This document shows, piece by piece, positions 1-11,699 of a DNA stretch of 64,000 bases; position 1 is the first letter of the stretch, and every line of letters starts with the position of its first letter. The position numbers and the translations under genes are program-made. Source of the stretch: Rheum nobile (taxonomy: Eukaryota > Streptophyta > Magnoliopsida > Caryophyllales > Polygonaceae); the NCBI GenBank assembly GCA_027886185.1, contig WOAB01000583.1, positions 7,316,001 through 7,380,000 on the forward strand, given 5' to 3'. Below the pieces are notes generated by a model that had not been told where the DNA came from, searched no databases, and saw only the letters and a program-made list of their open reading frames with translations.

Positions 1-77
1 TGAGAATTCAGAATTGAGAGAGGTCGAGAGGATTTAGGATTAGGGCCGGCTGTTGAGACTTTGAGAATTGAAGTATT

Positions 78-552
78 GAGACTCACGAACAACCTCCCAA
101 CCATGGGGATTTGGACTGTTAGGCCGCTTGTTAAAGCGTGAGGTCTCGTGTTCGAGACTCACGAACAACCTCCCAACCATGGGGATTTGGTTGGGGTACA
201 TGGGCTGCGGCCCATGGATAGAGAAATGGCTGGCTCGATAAGGTCGGAGCCCCTCTCATTCAAAGTGTACTTTTTTGTAATACCCCACCACATTGGGCCG
301 GCCCATCACAGGGCTGTAGCCCATACACCCCAACCCTTCCTTGGTGGCTCCACCTAATTAATAGGCAGCCATCTCCAAGAGGTTGTTCGTGAGTCTCGAA
401 CTCGAGACCTCACGCTTTAACAAGAAGCTTAACGCTCTCTTGTCACCAATTGCGTTGCACCTATTAATTAGGTGGAGCCACCAAGGAAGGGTTGGGGTGT
501 ATGGGCTGCAGCCCTGTGATGGGTCGGCCCAATGTGGTGGGGTATTACATGG
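78..552. repeat. Fold-back repeat with tRNA-B-box-like arms
   Basis: A segment of about 90 bp at 280-369 recurs as its reverse complement at 460-549; both include the stretch ggtggagccaccaaggaagg on one strand or the other. A second pair of inverted arms lies at about 127-170 and 378-422, with cgaactcgagacctcacg on one strand. A 37-bp direct duplication lies at 78-114 and 154-190. The arm sequence gtgttcgagactc resembles a Pol III B box, so a tRNA-derived SINE fragment is possible. No coding region is convincing here. Confidence 0.55.
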
Positions 553-710
553 AATTTTCCGGTCCGGTCCAAACCCGACCTGGAACCCGGTTTTATGAAA
601 AATCATGACCCGTGGACCAGACCGATAATAAACCGGTCCTGGACCGACCCGGAAAATTCTGGTCGGGTCCGGTCCGGGTTTCCGGTCCGGTCCAATTTTG
701 TGCATCCCTA
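553..710. mobile_element. hAT-type MITE end (fragment)
   Basis: The stretch is full of ggtccggtcc-like subterminal repeats and ends in tgtgcatcccta, the reverse complement of tagggatgcaca, a common terminus of plant hAT non-autonomous elements. The matching second terminus was not found, so it looks truncated by or fused to the fold-back repeat on its left. Confidence 0.45.
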
Positions 711-1620
711 CTCTTTGGTGGCATGAAAACATCAAATACCACTACGAACCCTAAAAATTATAAGCCTCCGCCAGAGAACACGGACAAATCTTATGAATTC
801 CAAAGTATAAATCAATATGTTATCATAAATTTAAGATTATAAAAACTCACTATCATTGTATTACGAACGATGAAAATATCATATAAACAGATCTTAAACC
901 CCCATATGTAAAGCATAACATTCTTGAATAAGCAATACAACCCCAAAAAACTCAAAACAATGGTTGAAAAATACAGATTCAACAACCAAAAACGATTAAA
1001 AAGACCATGAATATCACTATTATACATCCGAAATTTCAATCAAAATCGAGAATTTGTGAAAAGACAAGGTTGAAGACTGAGAAGGAAACGAATGCAAAAT
1101 ATTGAAATTAATGTACTTGTTTTTGAAAGACACCAGAAATTTTCTCCATTTCTTCATCTGGAATAGATTCCAAGAGTTGTGGGCCTATCCAACTTGATGA
1201 AAACTTGATTGATAACAATGTATGAACTTATCAACCGTTTAGATCGTGACTGGAAAAAAGGTTAAGATCTTGGATTAGACGAGATTGCGGGATAGAGAAT
1301 GATGTATGTGGGTGATGAAAAGCCAAGAGCTCTCCCTCAATGGATGTTTAAGATTTCATGTATGGTGGAGAGAAAAAACGTAGAGAGAAATTTGGGTAGA
1401 GAGATGAGTATTATGGAAATTTGGAGAGATATGAGAGAGAAAGAGATATTAAGCATATTAAACCTTCCATATAAGTTGTTATTTGGATTTAATCATGTGT
1501 GTGCATTCCACCCTCTTATTTTGCAACTATCTAGATTAGATCTGGGTCACTTATTTTTTTTCATCCAAGGGATACGATTAATACCTTCGTTTTACCATAA
1601 CTCACCGTTTTACCAGAACC

Positions 1621-1651
<31 letters not shown>
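711..1651. other. AT-rich intergenic DNA, no gene seen
   Basis: No open frame here resembles a known protein. The stretch ends in a simple (TA)n run at about 1624-1651. Confidence 0.5.
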
Positions 1652-2239
1652 TCCAGTTCACGTGTTTAATACCTTTTAGGTGAAAAGTGTGAAATTTTTA
1701 CATTCGTCCAATGAGTGATATCATCGGTCAAGATTAAAAGAAATAATATATTAAAATATTGTAAAAGAGAGACGCGTGCCCACTTGAATTTTTTTAATGG
1801 CACCGTCTGGTAATTATTTCAAAAACACTACCCTCCCATTAAACACAAAATAACTCCACCCCTATTCTAATTTTCAAAGTCGTCATTCCTAGCTCCCATG
1901 ACCTAGCTCTCTGCCGCTGGAATCTCCATCTTGTCTCCGATCTCTTTCATTCAAAATCGCCATAGAAATCACTAAATCTACCTTCCAATCTCCATCCATA
2001 TCCACTCTCTCATTCTTCCTCTCAAAAATTGCTTGCAGATTTGACGAGTTAAGATTTAGGGTTCATATGTTTAGATTTATGGTTCATGTGTCATGAGGCT
2101 TAAGTTTCTATGATTCGAGATTTCTAGGATTCATATGATAAAACACGTTCAATGAGTCGATTAAAGAATGAGATTTTGTGTTTGCCTCTTGAAATTATGG
2201 TACGGCAAAAAATTGTGTTTGCCCCTTTCCGCAGACTTG

Positions 2240-2900
2240 GTTTTTAGTAAAAGTGCATAATTAATTACTTTTAGTGCATATCTTTGTCATTGAAAGTGCA
2301 TAAGTCTGGTAATTTAAAAATTGCATATCATGTTAGTAAAAGTGCATAGTTAAGTGCCTAATAGTGCATGATTTATTAGTAAAAGTGCATCACTAAATGT
2401 ATAAAAAGTGCATCACTAAACTTGCATAGCAAGATGTATAAAAGTGTATTACTAAATGTACAAAAGTGCATGTCTTGTTAGTATAAGTGCATAACCAAGT
2501 ACTTTTGGTGCATGTTGTTGTCATTCAAAGTGCATGAGTTAGTTAATAAGAAATTGTTTGTCTTGTTAGTAAAAGTGTATAACTAAGTACTTAATAATAT
2601 ACATTTATTAGTAAAAGTGCATCATAAATGTATAAAAAGTGCATAAGTAAACTTAGAAAAAGGCATTGCTAAATGTTTCTATATATGTTTGAATAATGCA
2701 CTATCTACAAAGTGGTCTAGGTCCAAATATTTAATGTTGTCACAACCTATTAGCTCAAATGGTAGAGCAGAGTGTTGATACACATTGATGTGGATTCGAA
2801 TCCCTCATAGGCTACAAATCATGCTTGTGCTAACTCAGTATATAAAAGTGCATGTCTTGTATGTAATAGTGCATAACTAGTTACATCAAGTGCATAAATA
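2240..2900 (+). repeat. Dispersed AGTGCAT motif cluster
   Basis: The motif agtgcat, usually as aaaagtgcat followed by a or c, recurs every 20-50 bp, nearly always in the same orientation. Copies are separated by variable AT-rich spacers, so this is not a simple tandem array. A few further copies lie at 3880-3930. Confidence 0.7.
2744..2814 (+). repeat. tRNA-like sequence, copy 1
   Basis: The ends can pair as an acceptor stem (aacctat with ataggct, one mismatch). A D-arm (gctc with gagc) and a T-loop ttcgaat within ggattcgaatcc are visible. The anticodon stem is poor, so this is a tRNA-derived pseudogene or SINE head rather than a working tRNA. Confidence 0.55.
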
Positions 2901-3397
2901 AGCTTTTAAAAACTTCAACGCAACTTAATGCAACTTTGTTGTGTATATGTTCTTTCCTATATATTCAATTCAATCATGTGGCGGAGATTAAATGTAAACA
3001 GTAGACATAATACATCTCACTTCCTACTCTCATATCATATGGGGTTTTCAGTGCTCAATATTTTACATGAATACATTCAAATGCAATTATTACTTAAACT
3101 TGAGCTTGGGTATATAAAATTACATGAACACAACATTTCTTATGATGGCAATTTTACCCGACGAGTTCTTGCATTCTCAAGCACCTTGTCCGCCTTTCTT
3201 TGATGTTTTGTGTATAATCCAACTTCATATCATTTAAATTCTACTCCAAAATCTCATTCTCCATACAACTTTAATTAGAAATTCCTTTGATTCTAGCTTC
3301 ATAGACGATGATGTTAGTTAAAAGCATCTACGTGTTCTTTTTAAAGGTCTCTCTCAAATACCATGAAATGAACGACATAACATAATTTTACTCTTGT

Positions 3398-3468
3398 AGC
3401 CTATGTAGGATTCGAACCTACATCATGTGCACTGAACACATTGCTCTACCTTTTGGAGCTAATAGACT
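3398..3468 (-). repeat. tRNA-like sequence, copy 2 (near-complete cloverleaf)
   Basis: Read on the minus strand, all four stems form: a 7-bp acceptor stem (agtctat with ataggct, one G-T), a D-stem gctc/gagc, a 5-bp anticodon stem atgtg/cacat with loop ttcagtg, and a perfect T-stem gtagg/cctac around ttcgaat. The variable loop is only 3 nt. The loop would give anticodon CAG (Leu), yet there is no long leucine-type variable arm and position 37 is not a purine. It is therefore probably a tRNA relic or SINE-type unit. It is related to copy 1 in inverted orientation. Confidence 0.55.
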
Positions 3469-4655
3469 TTAAATTGATTTTTCAACTTTGAGCAAAATCA
3501 AATAAGAGACCAATAATTAGCTTGATGCATAAAACATAACACATGAGAAATTAATTGAACCATTTTGTCCAAGCAACAATTTGAGGGTTTGACAGTCTCA
3601 ATTGATCAAGTGAACAACTTTTCAAGACTAATTCATGTCATTAATAGAAAATCTGTAATCCAAAACCACAAATTAGTCAATATCCATTACAACTTCAAAT
3701 AGTCTAAATTTCATTTGGCATAACTTTCTCAAAGGACAAATTGCAAGACCACAACCTTAAAACTCAATACTCTAGAGATTAAGAATCGCTCAACAAAATT
3801 GCATGTTCTTTATTAACCCCAATGACATATGCTATAATCTGAATTCACGCAAAATTAATAACTAGTACATTGCAAATGCATAAATAATATATTACAAGTG
3901 CATAACTAGTACATACAAGTGCATAAAAAACTAAGTCAGTTGAAAACACTAAATTCTAGCCCAAAATTAAAGCAAATAATCAAAATTGATTGGACATAAC
4001 TAAAAGTTAAAGCTTAATATCAATATAGCAACACGTGTCAATGAGGAAACCGCATCTAAACACAAACACGATAGCTTAATAGTTAAGAGCACAAATCAAA
4101 ACCCTAGGAATAAGAAATTGGAAGTAAAAAGAAATTCAAACCAAAATTCATGTAGATTGGAATGATGAGGATGAGAGGACGAGAGAAATCGACTTGACGG
4201 TCGAAACGCATAGCCATGTGAAATTTAGAACAAGAACATACCAACACCTATGAATAAATTACCGATGGCACACATTCACGAAAACAATAAGAAAAAACAT
4301 AGAAGAAACTGGTATACCTATCTCCATTGACGATTTTGATGGCGGAAGAAAATTTTGAATTTTGGGTTGAGCAAGAACAATACATAATGAAGGAACAGAG
4401 GTTTGAGGATACGGCGGTGAAAAATGAGATTTCGCTCTCAAACGAAGCGATGCAAAGGAGAAGATAGAACAAGGAGGGATAAAATGGGAAATGAAATAAA
4501 AAACAAAAGAAATCACAAAATTGTCACCGCACATGTATAAGATGCAATTAAAACATCAACCATCCAATCAACTTAATTCAAGGGTTCCTTTATCTCCCCA
4601 CTTTACATCCCAATCTCCCTCCTCATATGATCCAAACTCTATATATATATATATG

Positions 4656-4805
4656 TTGAAAATAACGAGTTTCAAACTTCTACTCTTCTATGAACCGTCT
4701 ATCTCAAACGAGCAACTAGATACTTAACGAATAATAAATGGAGCGGATGCACGTGATGGGTTTGACAAATGAAAGATGGATCAACCATCAACTCATCAAG
4801 GTAGT
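4656..4805. other. Short intergenic stretch, nothing recognised
   Basis: Non-coding DNA between the (TA)n run and the 5' LTR of the gypsy element. Confidence 0.5.
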
Positions 4806-5200
4806 TGAAGGGATAGATTTCCAAAAGATAAATTATTCAGTATATTAAATAATTTATAGCCTTATTGAAAGATAATAATGAAGCCCATTAAAGATAATGG
4901 GCTAATTAATTCTTTTTCCATAACTAAGAGGTAGTTATTATTCTCTAACCCTACTTTTTCTTGGACACACATTGATTGAACGTTATTGGCTACCTCCATT
5001 GAAAAACCTAAGAGTTTTTGAACTGACTTGGGCGTCAGAGGGGCTTTAAGGGAGATCCAGCCCTCCCGTGACGTGTTCTTTGATTGCAGATCATCAAATT
5101 GAAGGAGAATCGTCAGATTGAGGCTATAATCAAGTTCTTTTCGTGGAGATCAATCGTTTATTTCCCAAATCTTCAAGTGGTACAAATTCTTGCTACCACA
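4806..5200 (+). repeat. 5' LTR of the gypsy element
   Basis: It starts tgaagggatag, matching the sequence after the polypurine tract at 12200, and ends in ccaca just before the primer-binding-site-like tggcaccgtctgtggg (about 5203). Confidence 0.85.
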
Positions 5201-5229
5201 TTTGGCACCGTCTGTGGGAAGTGACGACG

Positions 5230-6975
5230 ATGGTATCCACGAGAAAGGCTAACAACGGCACTACAACCGCCAAGCAAGTCGACACTGACACTGCAGCTGC
5301 TGAATCCGAGCATCGTCGGATTGAGTTGGAAGAGGCAGTAGAGGAGAGAGACCGCCAGAATGCTGAATTGGTGGCCAGTATGGTAGATCAAAACCGCGAG
5401 TTGCAAGCGGTCCAGGAAGAGCTGGCCAATTTACGCAGAGCGGCAGAGCGAGCGCAGGGTAAGCGCCCTGTAGGTGTAGGCGGTTCAAGCGAAGCCCGGG
5501 AGCCACGTCCGAGGAGCGTGGTAGACCACGCAAGTCTTCGTGGTCCGCGTCCAGCAGGACCGGTTCGAGATCTCGCAAGCGGGATGCCGCCGCTTGCAGA
5601 AGAGGCTAAAGCGTCGCACCGCGGAGACTCAGAAAGAATAAGATCCGGACCGCAGCGCTGGCGCGGAGCTAGGTCTTCTTCATCAGCGTCAAGACCAGTC
5701 TCTCGCCGAACTAGGGATTACAGTCGTTCCTCCCTGGGATGTGAAGATCGAGATGGAAGGGAGAGGAGACGTGATCATCAGTCGCCACCCCGGGTTACAC
5801 AGCGCCGTGGACGATCAAGGAGTGCAGAGTCGCTCCGCAGGCATGAGAGGCGCGCTGAGCGCATGAACGATGTAGAGCAGCGTCTTCTGCGTTTTGTTGG
5901 ACGGAGAGTCCCTGATCAATGCTCAGGAGCAGGCAGAGCTGAAACTGGCCAGAATGACATCGACCCTTTTTCTAAGAATAATCAGGGATCAACCCCCGTC
6001 AGCTAAGTTTTCTACTCCATCATTTGATCTGTATGATGGAAAATATGATCTTGTTATTCATATTGCTTCATATTTGCATAAAATGGCTTTATGGGTTTCG
6101 AATCATGCTCTCATGTGCAAAATGTTTCCTGTGAGTCTAGGAAAGTTGGCAGCTAAGTGGTTCCACACTCTAGAGTCAAATTCGATATCTTCTTGGGGTC
6201 AATTAGCTAGGAAGTTTGTTTCCCATTTTATAGCAAATAGAAACGAGCCTGCTTCCATGGATGTTTTATTTACTTTAAAAATGTGCAGGGGAAAAACCTT
6301 GAGGTAGTTTGCTGCAAGATTCCATGAATGTTATGCTGATATGGACGACTGTGATGAGAAGGTTACAGTGGCTGCTTTCAAGCTAGCCCTGCCACGAGAC
6401 TGCAAGTTAAGGGAAAGTCTGACTTTGAGGACCCTGGTGGGGATGCCAGAGTTGCAAGAAAGGCTGAGGCAATACGCCAAGTTGGAGGATGATGCAAGGC
6501 CTTCTCGCGACAGGAAATCGCCTTCACCTCAGCCCAATCAAAACAAGAGTGACGCCACTAGCAATCGAAGGGGGTCGGGTAGAGACAGGGGGTTGCCCCT
6601 GGTTTCGGCTTTACAGGCAGTCCATACGGTGTTTAGAGAGCCAATCTACCGAATTTTAACTCATATAAAAGACAAGCCGTATTTCAATTGGCCTCCCAAG
6701 CTGAAGGGAGACCCGAAGGAGAGAGATCAAAGCAAATATTGCTCCTTTCATCGCGAGAAGGGGCATAGAAATCAGGACTGTAGAACTCTGAAGCATCAGT
6801 TGGAGAATTGGGTCTCTCAAGGGCACCTTCAGGAATTTGTGGATCGAGGGATTGATTCAGGGAAGCGTCAGGATGCGAATAAGGCCCTGGATAACCCTGC
6901 AAGGAGGGGAAACGAGCCTCAGAAACAAGTAATCCATGTTATTGAGATGTCAATCAAGCAAACAAAGGCCAGCAA
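5230..6975 (+). pseudogene. gag: gypsy gag (broken)
   Basis: Gag is the structural protein that packages the retrotransposon RNA. The first part, from the ATG at 5230, is charged and coiled-coil-like, then rich in Arg/Ser. A retrotransposon gag domain follows at about 5960-6480 (short motif FDLYDGKYD, then a WFHTL region). A zinc-knuckle-like motif YCSFHREKGHRNQDC lies at about 6738-6782. The frame shifts near 5970, where the two overlapping frames meet at 5894-6006. A TAG at 6305-6307 interrupts the gag domain at a place where glutamine would fit. Confidence 0.85.
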
Positions 6976-7079
6976 ACATGATTACAGGAGTCGTTGTCAC
7001 TCACTGGAGGTGATGAGGGCTGATGAGAAGCCAGAAAAGAGACAACGAACTTCCAACGAGCAACTACTCAGTTTTTCTA

Positions 7080-7816
7080 ACGCAGATCTTGTGGGACTGC
7101 AACACCCCCACAATGACCCCTTGGTTCTTACTATTGATATTGGACTCTATGAGGTACGCATGGTGCTAGTTGATTCAGGAAGCTTAGTAGACATCATGTA
7201 CTTCAAAACTTTCAAAAAGCTTGGGAAGACGTAAGAGGATCTGGTTCCCGTTTCTACCCAGTTGATGGGACTGGGATCTTTCCCAGTGTAGCCTATAGGC
7301 ATGTTGAGAGAGACCGTCACCGTAGGGGGAAAGCCAGTGGTTGCTGAATTTTTGGTAGTGAATGTCCCTTCTTCCTATAACGCGATATTGGGCAGACCAT
7401 GGTTGCACTTAATGGGAGTCGTGCATTTGACGCTTCATCAACTTGTTGTCTTCCCTCATGAGGGTAAGATCGCGCGGGTCCACGGAGATCAAAGGGCTGC
7501 TAGGCATTGCCTGGGCGTTGAGGGTGGCAAGGCGGACGTTCATATGGTGCAGATGGACCCCCAGGTCCTTGACGAGGTGGGAATCCCTCCCGCAGAGAAA
7601 TCAATTGAAGCCCTGCAGAAAGTCTCGATAAGTGTTTCTGAACCTGAAAAATATTTTTCGATTGGGGCTAACATTTCAGGAGATGAATTAGAGTCCTTAA
7701 TTGGGCTTTTGAGAAGGAATAGAGAGGTGTTTGCTTGGAGCCCTTATGAAATGTCGGGGTTGAGCCCGAAATTGCATGCCATCGACTTAGTGTTAGGGAA
7801 GACACCCGACCTGTAG
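7080..7816 (+). pseudogene. gypsy aspartic protease region (broken)
   Basis: The retroviral-type aspartic protease active site is visible as VDSGSLVDIMY at about 7168-7200. TAA at 7232-7234 and TAG at 7289-7291 interrupt the frame downstream. The motif NAILGRPWLH (about 7379-7408) is the usual second half of this domain in plant gypsy elements. A one-base frame change near 7790 separates this stretch from the reverse transcriptase. Confidence 0.8.
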
Positions 7817-8690
7817 TGAAGAAGGCTAGGCGGTCGTCCCTTCATCATACAGAAGCTGTAGTGAAAGAATTGCAGAAACTTCAGGAAGCAGGGGCAGTTA
7901 GGGAAGTGCAGTACCCGACGTGGGTGGCAAACATTGTTGTTGTCAAGAAAAAGAGCGGTGAGTGGAAGGTTTGTGTAGACTTCACGGATTTAAATAAAGC
8001 GTGTCCCAAGGATATGTTTCTGCTCCCGAAAATAGACCAGTTGGTGGATTCTACAGCAGGTCATGATCGTATGAGTTTCTTGGACGCTTATAGAGGGTAT
8101 CATCAAATTTCGTTTCTTGAAGATGACTAGGAGAAGACTGCTTTTATGACTCCGAGGGGCATCTTTTGTTACAAGGTCATGCCTTTTGGGTTGAAGAATG
8201 CAGGGGCAACATTTTAGAGGATGATTGTAACTCTATTCGGTAATCTGATTGGAGAGAAAGTAGAAGTGTATATTGATGACATGGTCGTCAAAAGCAGACA
8301 TCAAGATTCTCATTTGGAAGACTTGCAGGATGTGTTCGACATATTAAAGAGGTCTAGTCTCCGTCTGAATGCGTCAAAGTGTGCCTTTGGAGTTAGCTCA
8401 GGTAAGTTCTTGGGGCACTTGGTAACCAGGCGGGGCATTGAGGCAAGCCCATATCAGATCAAGGCAATTCAGTCCATTCAGAGTCCTAGCAGCGTGAAAG
8501 AGGTGCAGAAACTGACGGGGATGGCAACAACTTTGAATCGCTTCATTAGCATATCGTCAGACAAGTGCAGTGCTTTCTTCAAGCTCCTTAAGGGTGACCG
8601 TGTATTATAGTGGGACGATATATGTGAACAATCCTTAATGGAGTTGAAAAAATATTTGCAAGAGCCATCTATCCTTGTCGTCCCAAATGA
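7816..8690 (+). pseudogene. gypsy reverse transcriptase (broken)
   Basis: The RT palm and fingers are recognisable: WVANIVVVKKKSGEWKVCVD, DLNKACPKD, FGLKNAGATF, and the catalytic motif VYIDDMVVKS at about 8266-8295. Stops at 8128-8130, 8216-8218 and 8608-8610 break the frame. The one at 8216-8218 replaces the nearly invariant glutamine of the GATFQR motif, so an original CAG can be inferred with confidence. Confidence 0.9.
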
Positions 8691-8698
8691 GGGATAGG

Positions 8699-9665
8699 AG
8701 TTGATTTTGTACTTGGCTGTCTCTGATAAGGCTATAAGTGCGGTGCTCATCAGGGAAGTTGACAGGAACCAACGGCTTGTCTATTATGTTAGTAAGACTT
8801 TACTTGATGCAGAGGGGAGGTATGCGCCAATGGAGAAATTGTTGCTTGCTCTGATTGTGGCAGCTAGGAAACTCAATCACTACTTTCAGGCCCATCCAAT
8901 AGTGGTTATGACAACCTTCCCATTGAAGGCGTTATTATCTAGTTCAGACCTATCCGGGAGAGTGGCAAAATGGGTTGTGGAATTGGGGCAATATGAGTTG
9001 CGTTTTGCCCCAAGAACAACAGTTAAGGGGCAGGTACTGGCTGATTTTGTTGCTGAATTTGTCGGCGATGATCCTTTGGAGGATGGGCAGGTCTGGAACG
9101 TGCATGTGGACAAACAAAGTACATGGGAGTTACAGGTCGATGGTTCTAGAAATATGAAGGGAGTCGGGGCTGGCTTAGTCCTTATTTCCCCGACTGGAGA
9201 GACAATTTGAACTGCAGTATGGCTTGGGTTCGCGGCGACTAACAATGAGGCCGAGTATGGGGCCTTGATCTTGGGGCTGACTGCGGCCCGAAACAAAGGG
9301 GTTAAGCAGGTAGTGGTCTACTATGACTCACAGTTGATTGTGAATCAAGTGACAGGGGAGTATGGCACCAAATCCGCTCGTATGTTGGCTTACCTTGAGA
9401 GGGCGCGCAACCTGCTGTCAGGATTTTAGGAATTCAGGGTGCAGCAGATTCTGCGCGAGCAAAACGAGGTAGCCAACGCCATAGCTACGTTGGCTTCCTC
9501 TAGTTTAGGAGATTCAGATACAGTGGTGAGCATTGGCTTGCTGGAGATGCCAAGCATCGAAGTAGAGGAGGTGAGCCCGGTTGACTGTGAGTCGAGCTGG
9601 ATGGATTCAATCTTTGATTATCTGACCGGGATAAGCTCCCGGCTGACAAACGAGAGGTGCGGTTA
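8699..9665 (+). pseudogene. gypsy RNase H regions (broken)
   Basis: The RT-type RNase H begins with LYLAVSDKAISAVL just after a TAG at 8696-8698. A second RNase H-like domain (QVDGSRNMKGVGAGLVL, then NNEAEYGALI) follows from about 9130, as in Tat-like elements, which carry an additional RNase H. TGA at 9208-9210 and TAG at 9427-9429 interrupt it. A frameshift near 9630 leads into the integrase linker. Confidence 0.8.
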
Positions 9666-10832
9666 GTGAGGATTAGATCAACCCGGTTTTGGATATCTCC
9701 TCATGGAATTTTGCATAGGAAGTCCTTCACGAGACCCTACCTCAGATGTGTTCCACCTTCCAGAGTAGATGATACACTATTCGAGATTTATGAAGGGGTT
9801 TGCGGTGTTCACGCTGTAGGGAGAAGCTTGGCTTTCAGGGCCATGGCCCAAGGGTACTAGTGGCCATATATGCAGAAGGACGCACAACGCTATGTGAAGA
9901 AATGTGAAAAATGTCAAAAATTTGCAAAAATGACACATCAGTCTGCAACAGATCTACATCCCCTCACGAGCCCCTGGCCGTTCGCGCAATGGGGTCTTGA
10001 TATAGTGGGACCGTTCCCGAAAGCACCAGGCAATAAACGCTTCCTAGTCACGACTACAGATTATTTCACCAAGTGGGTGGAGGCGAAACCCTTGTCCAAT
10101 ATAAGGGACATCGACATGAAGAAGTTTATATGGGAGTCAATTATTACTCGCTTTGGAATTCCATACACTTTGATATCTGACAATGGGACACAATTTAGTA
10201 GTGCCTCGTTTAAAGCTTTTTGTGCAAGATATGGCATCAAAAACTTCTACTCATCTGTAGCTTATCCGCATGCTAACGCCCAAGTTGAGACCACCAATAA
10301 ATCACTACTTGACGGGATCAAGAAGAGGCTGGACCAAGCTAAGGTCCAGTGGGAAGAAGAACTTCCAGCTGTGTTGTGGGCATACCGTACGACCCCGAGG
10401 AGATCAACGGGGGAATCACCTTTTGCTTTGGCTTACGGCTCGGAAGCGGTCATTCCACTAGAGATGGGACTCCCAAGTGGCACCGCTGCGTTTGAGCAAG
10501 GAGGGAACGACCAGGCACTCGGGGTTAACTTAGACCTCCTGTAGGAAAAGAGAGAGGCTTCATCAATTCGCATGGCCGCTTACTAGCGCGAGTTGGTCAA
10601 GTCACACGGGAAGCATATTAAGCCACGTGCATTCGAAGTCGGGGACTATGTCCTCAGGAAGGTCCTCACCAACATCAAGGACCCCTCTGAAGGCAAGCTA
10701 GGAGCTAATTGGGAGGGATCGTACCGAGTGGTAGCAAGCCCGGGCAACGGTGCTTACAAGTTGGAAGATCTGAGTGGCAAGGCAATCCCGCGCACTTGGA
10801 ACACCGCCAACTTGAAGAGATTCTACATATGA
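9640..10832 (+). pseudogene. gypsy integrase (broken)
   Basis: The HHCC region is recognisable (KKCEKCQKFAKM near 9900), although one of the usual histidines appears to be Phe in LAFRAMAQGY. The catalytic core shows WGLDIVGPFPK (first D), LISDNGTQFSS (second D) and the glutamate in AQVETTNKSLLDG. The C-terminal basic module begins PRAFEVGDYVLRKV at about 10622-10666. TAG codons lie at 9858-9860, 10542-10544 and 10584-10586; the last falls in the conserved AAYQ motif, again implying a lost CAG. The final codon is TGA at 10830-10832. Confidence 0.88.
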
Positions 10833-11029
10833 ATTAGACTTAGGTAGGGGGTACTCTTTTTCCTCTTCGTATGGTTTTTTCCCATGAGGTTTTCCTACGA
10901 AGAGGTTTTAACGAGACCCCCAGGGTTTTTCACGTCTTTCTTATTTTTGTTAAGTACGACTTATACATTCTTGTTTGCTTCAATTTGATTCAATGGAATC
11001 AGCATTCTTTATGCACATTATCTTATAGC

Positions 11030-11620
11030 ACAAGTTGTTGAATTCCGGACTAGCCTAAGGGCATAATGCACAAGATGCAGAAATTCTAGCAAGCCTACGG
11101 GCACGTCGGCACAGGTTGCTGAAAATACAAACCAGCCAACACGGCATGAAAGCACGAGTTGCACTGAACCAGTCTGAGGCTGACAACACAGGTTGCTGGT
11201 GTTCCGACTAGCCTGAGGGCATATTAGCATAGGTTGCACAAATCGAACTAGCCCAAGGGCGAAGCAGCACATGTTGTTGAAGTTCTGACTAGCCCATGGG
11301 GCATACTTGCACAGGATGCACAAACTGACTAGCCCATGGGGCATAATTGCACATGATGCATAAATTGATTAGCCCACGAGGCATAATTAAACTGACTAGC
11401 CCATGGGGCATAATTGCACAGGATGCACAAACTGACTAGCCCATGGGGCATAATTGCACAGGATGCATAAATTGATTAGCACACGAGGCATGATTGCACA
11501 TGATGCATAAATTGATTAGCACACGAGGCATGTTTGCACATGATGCATAAATTGATTAGCCAACGAGGCATGATTGCACAGGATGGATAAAATGAATGGC
11601 TCACGAGGCATAATAGAACA
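11030..11620. repeat. Degenerate tandem array of about 40 bp in the gypsy 3' region
   Basis: The unit reads approximately actgactagcccatggggc followed by ataattgcacaggatgcac. It is repeated about a dozen times with increasing divergence to the left. It lies between the end of pol and the 3' LTR, where Tat-lineage retrotransposons commonly carry tandem repeats. Confidence 0.75.
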
Positions 11621-11699
11621 AGTTGTGAAAATTGAACAGATAAGAGGGAAATTGTACCCGATGCGTCGAAAGGCAGAAACATAAATAGCATTCGGAGAA

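Larger units (their letters stand above)
1652..4640. mobile_element. Possible non-autonomous element rich in AGTGCAT
   Basis: The interval lies between two (TA)n runs (about 1624-1651 and 4640-4655). It has UTR-like C/T-rich sequence near both ends; on opposite strands these read ttcaaaatcgccatag and atcaaaatcgtcaatgg. The interior holds about twenty copies of agtgcat, mostly at 2240-2900 with a few at 3880-3930, and two tRNA-like units. The organisation resembles MULE-2 further right (short motif repeated through non-coding DNA), but I see no transposase, and the ends and target duplication are only guessed. Confidence 0.3.

Noticed and set aside
3398..3468. Functional tRNA-Leu(CAG) gene
   Set aside because: It lacks the long variable arm of leucine tRNAs, has a pyrimidine at position 37 and a 3-nt variable loop, and lies in transposon-like DNA with a diverged inverted copy.
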